Positions 42,380 to 52,361 are shown, numbered from the stretch's first letter. The stretch is DNA of 64,000 nucleotides from Oscillospiraceae bacterium (GCA_035353335.1 DAOPZJ010000002.1:1-64000); one strand, 5' to 3'. Notes: a model not told the origin generated them from the letters alone. Translations and numbers: made by a program.

Positions 42380-43741
42380 TTATTCAAGGAAGTCCTTCAG
42401 CCGTTTACTGCGGCTGGGGTGACGGAGTTTGCGCAGCGCTTTGGCCTCGATCTGGCGGATGCGCTCACGCGTGACATTGAATTCCTTGCCGACTTCTTCA
42501 AGGGTGCGCTGCCTGCCGTCCTTGAGCCCGAAGCGCAGCAAGAGCACTTTCGCCTCGCGCGGAGTGATTGTGCGCAGCACGTCGTCCAATTGTTCTTTGA
42601 GCATGGTCAGATGGGCAGTATCGGCAGGCGAGGGCGCGTCGTCGTCGGGGATAAAATCACCGAGATGGCTGTCCTCTTCCTCGCCGATCGGCGTCTCCAG
42701 CGAAATCGGCTCCTGAGCCACCCGTAATATCTCACGGACTTTGCCCGTAGTCATTCCTACGGCCTCGGCGATTTGCTCGGGTGTCGCCTCCTGCCCGGTC
42801 TTATAAAGGATCTGATTTCCCGCCTTTTTGACCTTATTGATAGACTCCACCATATGTACGGGAATACGGATGGTCCTGGCCTGGTCCGCAATGGCACGGG
42901 TGATCGACTGGCGGATCCACCAGGTGGCATATGTGGAAAACTTGAAACCCTTGGTATGGTCGAATTTTTCAACGGCCTTGATCAGACCCAGGTTGCCCTC
43001 CTGAATCAAATCCAAAAACTGAAGGCCGCGCCCGACATAGCGTTTGGCGATGCTGACGACAAGTCGCAGGTTCGCCTCGAGAAGGCGTTTGCGGGCGTTC
43101 TCGTCGCCCTCGCCCATGCGCGTGGCAAGCTCAATTTCTTCTTCGGTTGACAGCAGGCCGACGCGTCCGATTTCCTTGAGATAGGCCTTGACCGGGTCGT
43201 CGATCAAAACGCCGTCGGCGGCTAAAGATGCCTCGAGATCGGGACCGTTGTTGAGTTCGGAGATAAAACTCTCAACGTCTTTGATGGCCTCGCTGTCCGG
43301 CTCCTGCAAATCATCAACCGGTTCCATATCGAGCGGTTCAATATCGAGATCGGGAATATCGCCCTCGGGTTCGGCATCCTCCTCTTCGAATTCATCTTCT
43401 TCGGCATCGGTGACGGGTTCACCGTCATCACCGAGCACAAGTTTGTCAATATCAAAATTTTTGAGCGCTTCTTCGTCGATATCGTCGAGCGTCACCGGTT
43501 CCTCATCCTCATCCGGTTCTTTCTCGGTGTCGAAATCCTCTTCTCTCTCAACCCCGCAGGCCTCGTCTTCCCCCGCCTCGGAGGCCTTATCCTCTCCCTC
43601 GATATCTTCAAATTTCTCATCGAAAAAGTCGTCCTTATCCCGTTCGAGCCTGCCTTCTTTTGCCGTTTTTTCGGATGGTTTTTTTAACGGGGACTCTTCC
43701 TCGGGCGTCAGGGCACTCTTTTTCTTGTTTTTGTCATCCAT
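42380..43741 (-). CDS. rpoD: Primary sigma factor RpoD/SigA
   Basis: A 453-residue sigma factor. Region 1.2 starts near residue 181 ([12 protein letters not shown]), region 2 has [17 protein letters not shown] and [11 protein letters not shown], region 3 has HMVESINKV, region 4 has [20 protein letters not shown]. Residues 1-180 are extremely acidic and look disordered instead of a normal region 1.1. It directs housekeeping transcription, as expected from the many consensus promoters in this window. It sits after dnaG, the usual macromolecular synthesis order. Confidence 0.96.
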   Translation of the reverse strand: MDDKNKKKSALTPEEESPLKKPSEKTAKEGRLERDKDDFFDEKFEDIEGEDKASEAGEDEACGVEREEDFDTEKEPDEDEEPVTLDDIDEEALKNFDIDKLVLGDDGEPVTDAEEDEFEEEDAEPEGDIPDLDIEPLDMEPVDDLQEPDSEAIKDVESFISELNNGPDLEASLAADGVLIDDPVKAYLKEIGRVGLLSTEEEIELATRMGEGDENARKRLLEANLRLVVSIAKRYVGRGLQFLDLIQEGNLGLIKAVEKFDHTKGFKFSTYATWWIRQSITRAIADQARTIRIPVHMVESINKVKKAGNQILYKTGQEATPEQIAEAVGMTTGKVREILRVAQEPISLETPIGEEEDSHLGDFIPDDDAPSPADTAHLTMLKEQLDDVLRTITPREAKVLLLRFGLKDGRQRTLEEVGKEFNVTRERIRQIEAKALRKLRHPSRSKRLKDFLE

Positions 43742-43819
43742 TTCTATTGTCTTCCTTTCGTTGAAGTTCGGAGGTTCGGTCCTCTTTGCAAATATTTTGA
43801 ATCAAGAGCTGAACTCATG

Positions 43820-45565
43820 TCATACGTTGTTTTGATTTTTCCCGCCTTTGATTTTCTGAAGATCATTGAGGCGTTCCAGCAATTGTTTTTCATCATTTAA
43901 ATCAATCGGCAGATCGAGTTTTAATTTATCGGTATACTTTCCGACCGTATTCATATCGGTACAGGAAGCGGGACCCGATAACATTTTTGACAGTTTCCCC
44001 ATTTGCTCGACCGTGAATTTTTCTCCGAGCGGCGAAATGTCGATTGCGCCTTCGGGCGCGCGCGATTTGACGTAATCAAGCACCGAGTCCCAGAACGGAT
44101 CGGGCAGCTTTTGAAACGGCAACAGCGTGCAGACCCGTCCGCAGTCTGCGGGGTTGTCGAAGAGATAACGGATGATCCCGCTGCAGACCGCGTCGAATTT
44201 ACTCTCCGCTCCCGGTTTTGCAAGTACTGATGCCGGAAGTCCGCTGCGCCGGAGTTCTTCCTGCTGGCGGCGTTTTGCCTTAGATCGTCTCAGCCGCACG
44301 ATCTCGGATAAAAGCGCCTTTTTATCTGCGTTTAGATCTTCCGCCGCTTTTGCGGCATATACGTCGGTTTCGACATCGCTTTCGAGATTGGCGAGTTCCG
44401 AGGCCGTCTCTTTCAAACAGGCGGTTTTCTCCTCCGGAAGGTCCAAATCATATTTTGTCTTAATCGCCCGCAATTTAAACGAAAGAGCGTCCGCACTGCC
44501 TTCAAGCAGCGCGGCAAATCGATCAGCGCCGAATTTTTTGATGTACTCGTCCGGGTCTTTTGCGTCTTTCATCTCGAGTACCCGGGCCGAAAGCCCCGCT
44601 TCCCGTAAAATTTCGTAAGCGCGCTGGGTGGCGGACGTCCCCGCCTTGTCGCTGTCGTAAGCGATGATAACCTTGTCGGTGTGGCGCGCCATCAAACGCG
44701 CCTGTTCCTGCGTCAACGCCGTTCCGAGCGTCGCCACCGCCTCTGTAAAACCGGCCTGATGCAGCATGATAACGTCCATATAACCCTCGGCCAAAATCAG
44801 ATGTCCGGCCTTGGCTTTTTTGGCGAAATTCAGTGCGAACAGATTGCGGCTTTTTTTAAAAACAACGGTGTCCGAGGAGTTGATGTATTTCGGCAGCGAG
44901 TCGTCGAGAACTCTTCCGCCGAAGCCGATGATGCCGCCCGTTGAGTCAATAATCGGATACATCACCCGGTTGCGAAACATGTCAACGGTTTCGTTCTTTT
45001 TTGAAACCAAAAATGCGCCCGCAAGTTCATTGTCGGAAAAACCTGCGGCATTTGCGGCTTTTCTCAGATTGTCCCATCCCGCCGGTGCAAAACCCAGTCC
45101 GAAACGCTTGATTGTCTTGTCGGACAGCCGGCGTTTTTTTAAATAAGCCAGTCCCGCCGCTCCTTCCTGCGTAAAAAGCCGCTCGTGAAACCAACGCGCG
45201 GCAAAGCGGTTGAGTTCCAATATTCGAAGCTTTTGTTTGGAGTTATCCTGCTCAAATACGGATTTCGGAATCTCGACTCCTGCGCGCTTGGCCAAAAATT
45301 CGACGGCCTCCGGATATTCGAGGTTTTCGATTTGCCGGATAAAAGTGATGATGTCACCGCCCGCCCCGCATCCGAAACAGTGATAATGCCCGTCCTGCGG
45401 CCAAACCGTAAAGGAAGGCGTCTTTTCGGAGTGAAACGGACAAAGGCCGACCAAAGTCGTGCCTCTCTTTTTGAGTTGGACATACCCGCCGATCAGCTGT
45501 TCTATGTCTATGCGATACTTGATTTCGCTGATGATGTTTTCGGCAATCAGAGCATATCCCCCCAA
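43820..45565 (-). CDS. dnaG: DNA primase
   Basis: A 581-residue primase. The zinc finger has C42, H45, C63 and C66 (LCPFHSEKTPSF, CFGCGAGGD). The TOPRIM core has AEGYMDV and YDSDKAG. The helicase-binding C-terminus is present but diverged. The longest frame starts TTG at 45565, only about eight bases after the predicted transcription start, so CTG at 45550 (after GGGGGG) is a realistic start too. It begins the dnaG-rpoD unit. Confidence 0.93.
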   Translation of the reverse strand: MGGYALIAENIISEIKYRIDIEQLIGGYVQLKKRGTTLVGLCPFHSEKTPSFTVWPQDGHYHCFGCGAGGDIITFIRQIENLEYPEAVEFLAKRAGVEIPKSVFEQDNSKQKLRILELNRFAARWFHERLFTQEGAAGLAYLKKRRLSDKTIKRFGLGFAPAGWDNLRKAANAAGFSDNELAGAFLVSKKNETVDMFRNRVMYPIIDSTGGIIGFGGRVLDDSLPKYINSSDTVVFKKSRNLFALNFAKKAKAGHLILAEGYMDVIMLHQAGFTEAVATLGTALTQEQARLMARHTDKVIIAYDSDKAGTSATQRAYEILREAGLSARVLEMKDAKDPDEYIKKFGADRFAALLEGSADALSFKLRAIKTKYDLDLPEEKTACLKETASELANLESDVETDVYAAKAAEDLNADKKALLSEIVRLRRSKAKRRQQEELRRSGLPASVLAKPGAESKFDAVCSGIIRYLFDNPADCGRVCTLLPFQKLPDPFWDSVLDYVKSRAPEGAIDISPLGEKFTVEQMGKLSKMLSGPASCTDMNTVGKYTDKLKLDLPIDLNDEKQLLERLNDLQKIKGGKNQNNV

Positions 45566-45579
45566 TCTACCAATATGTT

Positions 45580-45607
45580 ATTATAACACGGTTTTTCGTT
45601 TTGTCAA
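45580..45607 (-). promoter_or_regulatory. Sigma-A promoter for dnaG-rpoD
   Basis: Minus strand perfect TTGACA (45602-45607), 16-base spacer and perfect TATAAT (45580-45585). Confidence 0.85.
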
Positions 45608-45639
45608 ACCAATTTGGTATAATTTCCTGTTAATTCATA

Positions 45640-45690
45640 AATTTTGCCGCTTCGCAAGGCGGTATGAGGGCATCCCGCCCTGCATTCTCA
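45640..45690. repeat. Small palindromes between dgt and dnaG
   Basis: CCGC/GCGG (45647-45662, eight-base loop) and AGGGC-ATCCC-GCCCT (45667-45681). The second resembles a GAGGGC...CCCGCCC motif also found at about 59735-59755. Confidence 0.5.
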
Positions 45691-45698
45691 CCGAACTT

Positions 45699-46703
45699 CT
45701 ATCTTCCCCATCCCCTCGGAACAAAAACCTCCTCAAACACACTAACCGCATACCGGTCGGTCATTCCCGCGATATAATCCACGACCGACTGCGACACATG
45801 CTCCCGGTCGACCGGCGCGCGTTTGGTGAGTTCCTCTGGGTTTTCATAAAAATATTCGTATAAAGTTTCGATCATCTCTTTGGCTTTACTTTCTTCACTC
45901 TTCGCTTTGGGATTGGTGTAAACCCGTTCAAACATGAATTCATGCAATTTATCGAAATACCTGTTCAATTCTGAACCGGGGCCGGGGTCTTCACAGTCAA
46001 CGCCGTGTTTGATCACTCCCGCGACAAGCGTTGTGATCCGGGCGCTTTTGGTCGGCCCGAGCACATCCCGAATTTCAATGGGGACATCTTCCTGCTTAAT
46101 AATTTCGGCACGAACCGCGTCCTCGATATCGTGGTTGACATAGGCGATCCGGTCAGCAATGCGCACCAACCGACCTTCGAGGCAAACCGACCATTTTCCT
46201 GCGGTGTGATTGATAATCCCGTCAACAACCTCGGCGGTCAGATTCAAGCCTTTTCCGTCTTTTTCAAGACATTGCAGCACCCGGACGCTGTGCTCATAAT
46301 GCCGGAAAACCCCCTCATCCTTAAGCACTTTGCTCAATGCTGATTCTCCTGCGTGCCCGAACGGCGTATGCCCGACGTCGTGGCCCATCGCAATGGCCTC
46401 GGTCAGGTTTTCGTTCAGCGACATGGCGCGCGCCATCGTGCGGGCGATCATTGCGACTTGAATCGTGTGGGTCATCCGGGTGGTGTAGTGGTCGCCGCGC
46501 GGTGATAAAAACACCTGCGTCTTCTGTTTGAGACGAGAAAACGAGGAACTGTGCACAATCCGGTCGGTGTCTCTTTGAAAGTCCGTCCGGTAATCGCAGG
46601 GTTTTTCGTTGTGCTGCCGCCCTTTGCTTTGATCGGCAAATGAGGCGTTCGGAGCCAATATTAAATGTTCTTTTTGCTCCAGTTCTTCTCTGATCGTCAA
46701 CAA
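45699..46703 (-). CDS. dgt: dGTPase-like HD triphosphohydrolase
   Basis: A 334-residue HD protein. TDFQRDTDRIVHSSSFSRLK, HTIQVAMIARTMA, AMGHDVGHTPFGHAGE and VRIADRIAYVNHDIEDA are the family motifs. Enzymes of this type remove triphosphate from dGTP or related dNTPs. It precedes dnaG, as often in Firmicutes, but a separate promoter exists in the 133-base gap. Confidence 0.9.
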   Translation of the reverse strand: MLTIREELEQKEHLILAPNASFADQSKGRQHNEKPCDYRTDFQRDTDRIVHSSSFSRLKQKTQVFLSPRGDHYTTRMTHTIQVAMIARTMARAMSLNENLTEAIAMGHDVGHTPFGHAGESALSKVLKDEGVFRHYEHSVRVLQCLEKDGKGLNLTAEVVDGIINHTAGKWSVCLEGRLVRIADRIAYVNHDIEDAVRAEIIKQEDVPIEIRDVLGPTKSARITTLVAGVIKHGVDCEDPGPGSELNRYFDKLHEFMFERVYTNPKAKSEESKAKEMIETLYEYFYENPEELTKRAPVDREHVSQSVVDYIAGMTDRYAVSVFEEVFVPRGWGR

Positions 46704-46723
46704 AAACGCCTCCTTTTTTTGAT

Positions 46724-47299
46724 TTAATGTATATCCTGCGGTGTCAAAGAAAAGATGACCATCGACTTGAACCCGCTGATTCCGTTTTTATAATGACAGA
46801 AATTGCGTAAAACGCCTTCTTTGACAAATCCGGCTTTCTCACATGCGCGCACTGACGGGATGTTTTCGGGCATGATCAGTGCCTGTACCCGCACGATGCC
46901 CATATTCTGTACCGTATACCGCCCGACAGCACGGATGGATTCGCTGGCATATCCCTTGTTCTGATATTTGGGTGAGATTTCATACCCGATATCCGCCTTA
47001 CGACCGCTGATATCATCACATTGCGGGTCGAACATGTATATCCCGCCGATCACCTTTTTTTCGGCCTTCAGTTCGATTGCCCATCGGATAAACCGCTTGG
47101 ACTCATACGCTTCATTGCGCCAGATTTCGACCATTGCTTTCACTTCTTCATAATCCTGCGGAAAACCGTCCGTATAAGTGAATGCATCTTTATACGCTGC
47201 GTATTCGTAAATATCGTTCGCATCCCGCATTTCAAGCCGTCTCAGAACAAGCCGCTCGGTCTCAATGACCGGAAAATTCTCAAATGCGTCGAGATACAT
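46724..47299 (-). CDS. GNAT N-acetyltransferase (RimJ/RimL-like)
   Basis: A 191-residue acetyltransferase. The motif IGYEISPKYQNKGYASESIR lies near 107-126, followed by VRVQALIMPENIPSVRACEK and AGFVKEGVLRNF, the standard fold order. The substrate is unknown. It lies 20 bases upstream of dgt and may share a transcript with rmuC-phosphoesterase genes. Confidence 0.85.
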   Translation of the reverse strand: MYLDAFENFPVIETERLVLRRLEMRDANDIYEYAAYKDAFTYTDGFPQDYEEVKAMVEIWRNEAYESKRFIRWAIELKAEKKVIGGIYMFDPQCDDISGRKADIGYEISPKYQNKGYASESIRAVGRYTVQNMGIVRVQALIMPENIPSVRACEKAGFVKEGVLRNFCHYKNGISGFKSMVIFSLTPQDIH

Positions 47300-47332
47300 A
47301 TTGTTTCCTTTCGTTCTGCCGACGGAGTGCCG

Positions 47333-48607
47333 TTAATTATCGTCCTCCGCATCTTCGCTTCCGGCTGCCTCCAGTTCAAGCACCTGCGCTGCTTCCGGCC
47401 CGTCCAGCTGCTCCACATCACGCAGTTTACGCCGCATGGCGTTGGTGCGCTTTCCGACGAGATCCTCGAGTTCATTGTTGGCTTGTTCGAGCTTCTTCTG
47501 GGTCGCCGCAAGGGTGTCCGCAAACTTGCCGAATTCGGTCTTGACCGCGCCGAGCACTTTCCACACGTCGCCGCTGCGCTTTTGGATCGCAAATGACCGG
47601 AACGCCATCTGCAGGCTGTTGAGCAGCGCTGCCATCGTGCTCGGTCCGGCGATCATCACGCGGTAGTCATGCTGTAAAGTCTCAATCATACCGCGGTTGA
47701 CAGCTTCTGCGTATAAGCCCTCAAACGGCAGAAACATCACGCCGTAATCGGTGGTCTGCGGCGGGCATATGTATTTATCGTGAATGCCTTTAGCTTCGGA
47801 TTTCAGCGTGTTGCACAATGTTTTTGCGGCAGCTTCCACGGCATCTTTATCACCGCTGTCATAGGCGTCGCGCAAAGCGGCATATGTATCACCCGGAAAT
47901 TTGGAGTCAATCGGAAGCCAGACCGGCGCGCCGCCTTCGGCCGGCAGTTTGACCGCGTATTCGACGTGGTCGCGGCTGCCCGGCTTTGTCGTGACTTCGT
48001 GTTCATATTGTTCGGCGCTTAAAAATTCGCCGATGATCGCTCCAAGCTGTACTTCGCCGAGCACGCCGCGCGTCTTTACGTTGGAGAGCACCTTTTTCAA
48101 ATCGCCGACGCCGTTAGCGAGCGACTGCATCTCTCCGAGGCCTTTGCTGACCTGTTCGAGCCGCTCGCTGACCAGTTTGAATGACTGCCCCAGACGTTCT
48201 TCGAGGGTCTTCTGCAGCTTCTCATCGACGGTCTGGCGCATCTGCTCGAGTTTCATTTCGTTCCGGTCGGAGAGCAGCTTCATCCGGTCGTCCATGCGCA
48301 GCAGCGATTCGTTGACCGCCTTTTGCAGCGTGTCCTGGCTGTTTTTCAGTTGCGAAGTCAGCTCAATCAGACGCTTGTCCTGGATGTCCGAAGCAGCCCT
48401 TTGCGACTGCATCAGCGCACCCGTCACACCCTCCATCCCAGCGCGCATCGCTGCGGTGTTCTCGGTGCGGTTGCGCGAGAGCTCGTCTGCCAGCATTTTC
48501 TGCTGTTTTTCGGAGTTGTTGCGCACAAACGAAAAAATCATCAGTGCGGCGACGATAATCCCCGCAAGATTGATTCCGATTAAAATGAGGAGTTGTCCGG
48601 TTGTCAT
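47333..48607 (-). CDS. rmuC: DNA recombination protein RmuC
   Basis: A 424-residue protein. One membrane helix (about 7-27), a coiled-coil stretch (30-170), then the RmuC nuclease-like core (TRGVLGEVQLGAIIGEFLSA, VWLPIDSKFPGDTYAALRDA, GVMFLPFEGLYAEAVNR). RmuC is linked to limiting DNA inversions. It is membrane-anchored in the cytoplasm. A Glu/Asp-rich tail ends the protein. Confidence 0.92.
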   Translation of the reverse strand: MTTGQLLILIGINLAGIIVAALMIFSFVRNNSEKQQKMLADELSRNRTENTAAMRAGMEGVTGALMQSQRAASDIQDKRLIELTSQLKNSQDTLQKAVNESLLRMDDRMKLLSDRNEMKLEQMRQTVDEKLQKTLEERLGQSFKLVSERLEQVSKGLGEMQSLANGVGDLKKVLSNVKTRGVLGEVQLGAIIGEFLSAEQYEHEVTTKPGSRDHVEYAVKLPAEGGAPVWLPIDSKFPGDTYAALRDAYDSGDKDAVEAAAKTLCNTLKSEAKGIHDKYICPPQTTDYGVMFLPFEGLYAEAVNRGMIETLQHDYRVMIAGPSTMAALLNSLQMAFRSFAIQKRSGDVWKVLGAVKTEFGKFADTLAATQKKLEQANNELEDLVGKRTNAMRRKLRDVEQLDGPEAAQVLELEAAGSEDAEDDN

Positions 48608-48631
48608 GGTTCCCTCCGTCTCTGTTTTTTC

Positions 48632-49324
48632 CTATTTCTTTTCCCTCGTCTTCAACGGCGGCGGATTCAATGCGAACACGTCCTTGAAAACAGCGGTGCA
48701 TTTATAAGTGATCTTGCGGTCGCGGTGCAGCCGCCCGAAAATCCACATGGCATATTTCGTCTTTTTACCGATTTCATCGAGATAAATCTGCAAAGCGTCG
48801 CAGTCGACATATCCGGCCTCCATCGAAGCCAGCATCGCCGCCGAGGGCTGATGGGTCAAAATGTAATCGACCTGCCAGCTGTACTTTTCGAGATTTTTGC
48901 GTCCGAATTCGAAGTCCAACTCATTAGGCAGTTCTTCGGCATGCCAGGTGCCGCATTTTTGCTTGCTTTCGATATCTTCGCTCTTGGCGCCTCCGAAGGC
49001 AAAAATCTTCTTGCCCTCGATTTCGAAGACGCTTCCGCGCCGCAGCATCCGCAGATTTCCGCTGATCACGGCTGCTTCCCCGCTGCGGTATTCATCAAGC
49101 GGGTATTTCATCAATAATTCATGGTTCTCATTCGCGCCGTCGATAAAGCAGATGTCAAACTTGTTCTTTCCGATCTTTTTTAACAGTTTTTCCTCGGCTT
49201 TGTCACCCTTCCAAATAAAGCCGAAATCCCCGGCAATCAGCAGCGTGTCACCTTTTTTCAGCCCTTTAAAAGAGTTCTTCAGCTTTTTCATATCTCCGTG
49301 CATATCGCCGGTCACATAAATCAT
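48632..49324 (-). CDS. Metallophosphoesterase
   Basis: A 230-residue enzyme. VTGDMHGD, LLIAGDFGFIW, DGANENHELL, AFGGAKS and ILTHQPS are the metal-site motifs; a GRLH near residue 198 is in the place of the usual GHxH. It probably hydrolyses a phosphodiester or phosphoprotein; the target is unknown. It lies 24 bases from the next gene and may be in the same transcript. Confidence 0.82.
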   Translation of the reverse strand: MIYVTGDMHGDMKKLKNSFKGLKKGDTLLIAGDFGFIWKGDKAEEKLLKKIGKNKFDICFIDGANENHELLMKYPLDEYRSGEAAVISGNLRMLRRGSVFEIEGKKIFAFGGAKSEDIESKQKCGTWHAEELPNELDFEFGRKNLEKYSWQVDYILTHQPSAAMLASMEAGYVDCDALQIYLDEIGKKTKYAMWIFGRLHRDRKITYKCTAVFKDVFALNPPPLKTREKK

Positions 49325-49343
49325 ACGTTACATACCTCCACGC

Positions 49344-50621
49344 TCACAGAACCGAGAGCGCCTGTTCCAAATCGGCCACAAGATCGGCCGGATCCTCGAT
49401 GCCGACCGAAAACCGGACGGTTCCCTCGCTGATACCGGCCGCCGCGAGTTGCTTCGCGTCGAGCTGCGCGTGGGTAGTCGAAGCCGAGTGGTTGACCATC
49501 GACCGGCTGTCGCAGACGTTGGAGACGTTTGCGAACACCTTGAGCCGATCCATGAATTCGGCACACTTGATGCGGTCTCCGCCGAGTTCGCAGGCAAATA
49601 CAGCACCGCAGCCGCGCGGCAGATATTTTTTACAGACTCTCAGGTATTTCGAGCTCGGCAGCGTCGGATAACTGACGTTCCTGACTTTCGGGTGAGCAAG
49701 CAGATACTGCGCGACGATCTCGCCATTCTCGCAGTGTTTTTTCATGCGCAGCGATAACGTCTCAAGTCCGATCAGCATCAAATAGGCGGTATTTGCGGAC
49801 ATGCAGCCGCCGATGTCGCGCAGGTATTTGCTGCGCAGGCGGGCGCAGAACGGCGTTTTGGCGAAGTCCTTGGCGAAAACGACGCCGTGATAGGATATGT
49901 CCGGCTCCGCAAACTGGCGATATCTCGGATTATTCAAATAATCGAATTTTCCGCTCTCGATAACAACGCCGCCCATCGCGGTGCCGTGCCCGCAGATATA
50001 TTTCGTGGCAGAGTGGACAACGACATCGGCGCCGAATTCGAACGGGCGGCAAAGATAAGGCGTCGTAAACGTGGAATCGACCACGACGAGCACGCCGTGC
50101 CGATGTGCGATTTCGCAGATCGGCGCGATATCGGCGACGGCTGCGCCGGGATTGCTGACGGTTTCGAAGAAAAATAATTTCGTTCGGTCTGTGATGGATT
50201 CTTCCCAGGCGAGCAAATTGTCCCCGTCGATAAAATTGGCCTTGACGCCGAACTGCGCGTAGGTTTGGCCAAGCATGTTAACCGCCCCGCCGTAGATTTT
50301 ACGGGCTGCAACGATCTCGTCGCCGCACTCGCAGAGATTTGCGACCAGAGAGAAGATGGCGTTGTGGCCCGAGGAAAACGCGACCGCGCCGGTACCGCCC
50401 TCCAGCAGCGCCATGCGGTCTTCGAAAATCCGAACCGTGGGATTTGAGATGCGTGAATAGATGTCGCCGTCCTCTTTGAGGCCGAACAACGCCGCAGCCC
50501 GCTCAGTGGTGCCGAAATCATAGGCGTTTGTCTGATAAATCGGAGGAATCATCGAAAAATTGTTTTCTTTCGGATCGTATCCGCCGTGTATTGCGATGGT
50601 GTCAAAACCCGGATCTTTCAT
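49344..50621 (-). CDS. metY: O-acetylhomoserine sulfhydrylase-like PLP enzyme
   Basis: A 425-residue enzyme of the Cys/Met metabolism class. FDTIAIHGGYDPKENNFSMI, ISNPTVRIFEDRMALLEGG, FFFETVSNPG and HSATKYICGHG with PLP lysine K207 fit O-acetylhomoserine aminocarboxypropyltransferase, which makes homocysteine from sulfide. The substrate could also be O-succinylhomoserine. No SAM riboswitch is visible upstream. It may be the first gene of the transcript that runs to dgt. Confidence 0.9.
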   Translation of the reverse strand: MKDPGFDTIAIHGGYDPKENNFSMIPPIYQTNAYDFGTTERAAALFGLKEDGDIYSRISNPTVRIFEDRMALLEGGTGAVAFSSGHNAIFSLVANLCECGDEIVAARKIYGGAVNMLGQTYAQFGVKANFIDGDNLLAWEESITDRTKLFFFETVSNPGAAVADIAPICEIAHRHGVLVVVDSTFTTPYLCRPFEFGADVVVHSATKYICGHGTAMGGVVIESGKFDYLNNPRYRQFAEPDISYHGVVFAKDFAKTPFCARLRSKYLRDIGGCMSANTAYLMLIGLETLSLRMKKHCENGEIVAQYLLAHPKVRNVSYPTLPSSKYLRVCKKYLPRGCGAVFACELGGDRIKCAEFMDRLKVFANVSNVCDSRSMVNHSASTTHAQLDAKQLAAAGISEGTVRFSVGIEDPADLVADLEQALSVL

Positions 50622-50781
50622 ATTGAGTTTCTTCCTTCGTGAGAAATTTGAAATTTAAGCTTTTCTTTTGTGTCGCAATTTGTTATAATCAAATAGTAAG
50701 AGCCGTACATATCCAAAAAGATGAAAATACGGTACTATTATAACATTTCGCAAGGCGATATTCAACAGGAGGTGAGGGGCT

Positions 50782-52170
50782 ATGCGCAAATTCAAGCGCG
50801 CCGCCGCTGTTTTTGCTGTGTTGTTAATCCTCTCGGGAGCTTTTCTATTTCCGGCGTCCGCCGAAGGGGTCTACGCTCCGAACGGGGAACCGCAGGCGGA
50901 GTCGGTATACATCGTCAACGAGGACACCGGTCTCGTGATGTACGATAAGAACGGGGAGGAGCGCCTTTATCCCGCTTCTCTGACCAAAATCATGTCGGCC
51001 ATCGTCATTCTCGAAACTGTCCAAGATCTCGACGGCACTGTCGGAACCATGACAAGCGAGCTGCTCGCGATGATTCAGGGCTCCGGCAGCGTCGTTTTAA
51101 ATTTGGTCGAAGGCGAACAGATCACAATGCGCCAGATGTTATATGCGATGCTTCTCGCGAGCGACGGAGACGCGGCCCTTTTGGCTGCAGCGACGACAAG
51201 CGGAAGCGTTGCGGCATTTGTTGCCGCCATGAACGCAAAAGCCGCTGCGCTCGGCTGCACCAACACCAACTTCACCAATCCGCACGGCCTTCATGACGAC
51301 AATCACTACTCCTGCGCCAAAGACCTCTATCTGATGGCCAAAGAGGCGCTGAAGTATCCGGTATTCAGTGAGATCATCAATTCAACCCGCTATACGATCC
51401 CCGCAACGAACAAAAACGGCCCCCGTACGGTCGTCACCACCAATATGATGCTCAGCTATAACCTCGGCGGAGCGCTGTATTACGAACCCGCGCGCGGCAT
51501 CAAGACCGGCTTCACTACGCCTGCCGGCCCCTGCCTTGCCTCAATCGCCGAAAAAGACGGCCAGCGCTATGTCATCATCATGCTGAAATCGACGCTTCCC
51601 GGCGCGGACGGTGCCGTCGATCGCTACGGTGCGTTCAAGACGACCAAAACGCTGTATGACTGGCTATTCTCAACTTATTCGCTTCAGACACTGCTGACCC
51701 GGACTACGGTTGTCAAGAGCATCCCCGTCAATTACGGAGACAGCGTAGACGAAGTGGGACTGGTTCCGTCGCAGGAATTTGTGACCATGGTTCCGAAAAA
51801 TACCGACTTGAGTTCCATCGTCGTCAAATTCGACGACGCCTTAAAAGACAAAACCGTCGACGCCCCGGTCGAAGCCGGAGCGGTTATCGGCAGCGCGGAG
51901 CTGCTGATCGGGGATAAATCACTCGGCACGGTACAGCTTGTCGCGGCCAACGCGGTCGCGCGCAACGAATTGTCCTATATCCTTGCCCAAATCGGTAAGT
52001 TCTTCTCCTCCGACATCATGATCATCATCGCCTGTATTCTGGCAATTCTGATCATCGGCTATATCGTTTTGAATGTCGTTTATAACCGCAAAAAGAAATC
52101 GCATTATTCTTCGCACAAACCCGCCAAGCGCTCCCGCTCCCGCTCGCGCAACCGCAACATCTTCCGCTGA
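50782..52170 (+). CDS. Serine-type D-Ala-D-Ala carboxypeptidase, S11 family
   Basis: A 462-residue wall enzyme. A signal peptide spans residues 1-27. The catalytic S66-x-x-K is SLTK, and KTG at 241-243 is intact. The second motif is S127-D-G rather than S-x-N. The catalytic domain ends near residue 280, a beta-rich C-terminal domain follows (to about 405), then one membrane helix (413-432) and a basic Ser/Arg-rich tail (SRSRSRNRN). It trims D-Ala from peptidoglycan. AGGAGGTG lies nine bases before the ATG. A plus-strand TATAAT lies at 50684-50689, but its -35 box is weak. Confidence 0.9.
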   Translation: MRKFKRAAAVFAVLLILSGAFLFPASAEGVYAPNGEPQAESVYIVNEDTGLVMYDKNGEERLYPASLTKIMSAIVILETVQDLDGTVGTMTSELLAMIQGSGSVVLNLVEGEQITMRQMLYAMLLASDGDAALLAAATTSGSVAAFVAAMNAKAAALGCTNTNFTNPHGLHDDNHYSCAKDLYLMAKEALKYPVFSEIINSTRYTIPATNKNGPRTVVTTNMMLSYNLGGALYYEPARGIKTGFTTPAGPCLASIAEKDGQRYVIIMLKSTLPGADGAVDRYGAFKTTKTLYDWLFSTYSLQTLLTRTTVVKSIPVNYGDSVDEVGLVPSQEFVTMVPKNTDLSSIVVKFDDALKDKTVDAPVEAGAVIGSAELLIGDKSLGTVQLVAANAVARNELSYILAQIGKFFSSDIMIIIACILAILIIGYIVLNVVYNRKKKSHYSSHKPAKRSRSRSRNRNIFR

Positions 52171-52361
52171 GCCGAATATAATGATCAAATTATAAGGTGA
52201 TTTATGGACCGAAAACAGTGCACAGGTCAAACCGCAAATCCGAAATGAAAGTGTCGCTTACTTTTTTTATTCGGGTCTTGCGCTTTGCCCGCACCATAAA
52301 AAACGGTCTTACAGATTCCTTGACAGACAGATAAGAAGGAAAGAAACGGAGGAATGTGAAA

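Noticed and set aside
43188..43835. A serine-rich plus-strand frame opposite rpoD.
   Set aside because: It is the reverse complement of the acidic rpoD region, which turns Glu/Asp codons into Ser/Phe-rich strings.
50622..50781. A possible SAM riboswitch upstream of metY.
   Set aside because: The gap is only about 160 bases and shows none of the conserved S-box helices.
52204..52248. A 14-codon frame with AAGGTG before it, upstream of prs.
   Set aside because: A leader peptide is possible, but I see no attenuator hairpins after it, and chance is likely.
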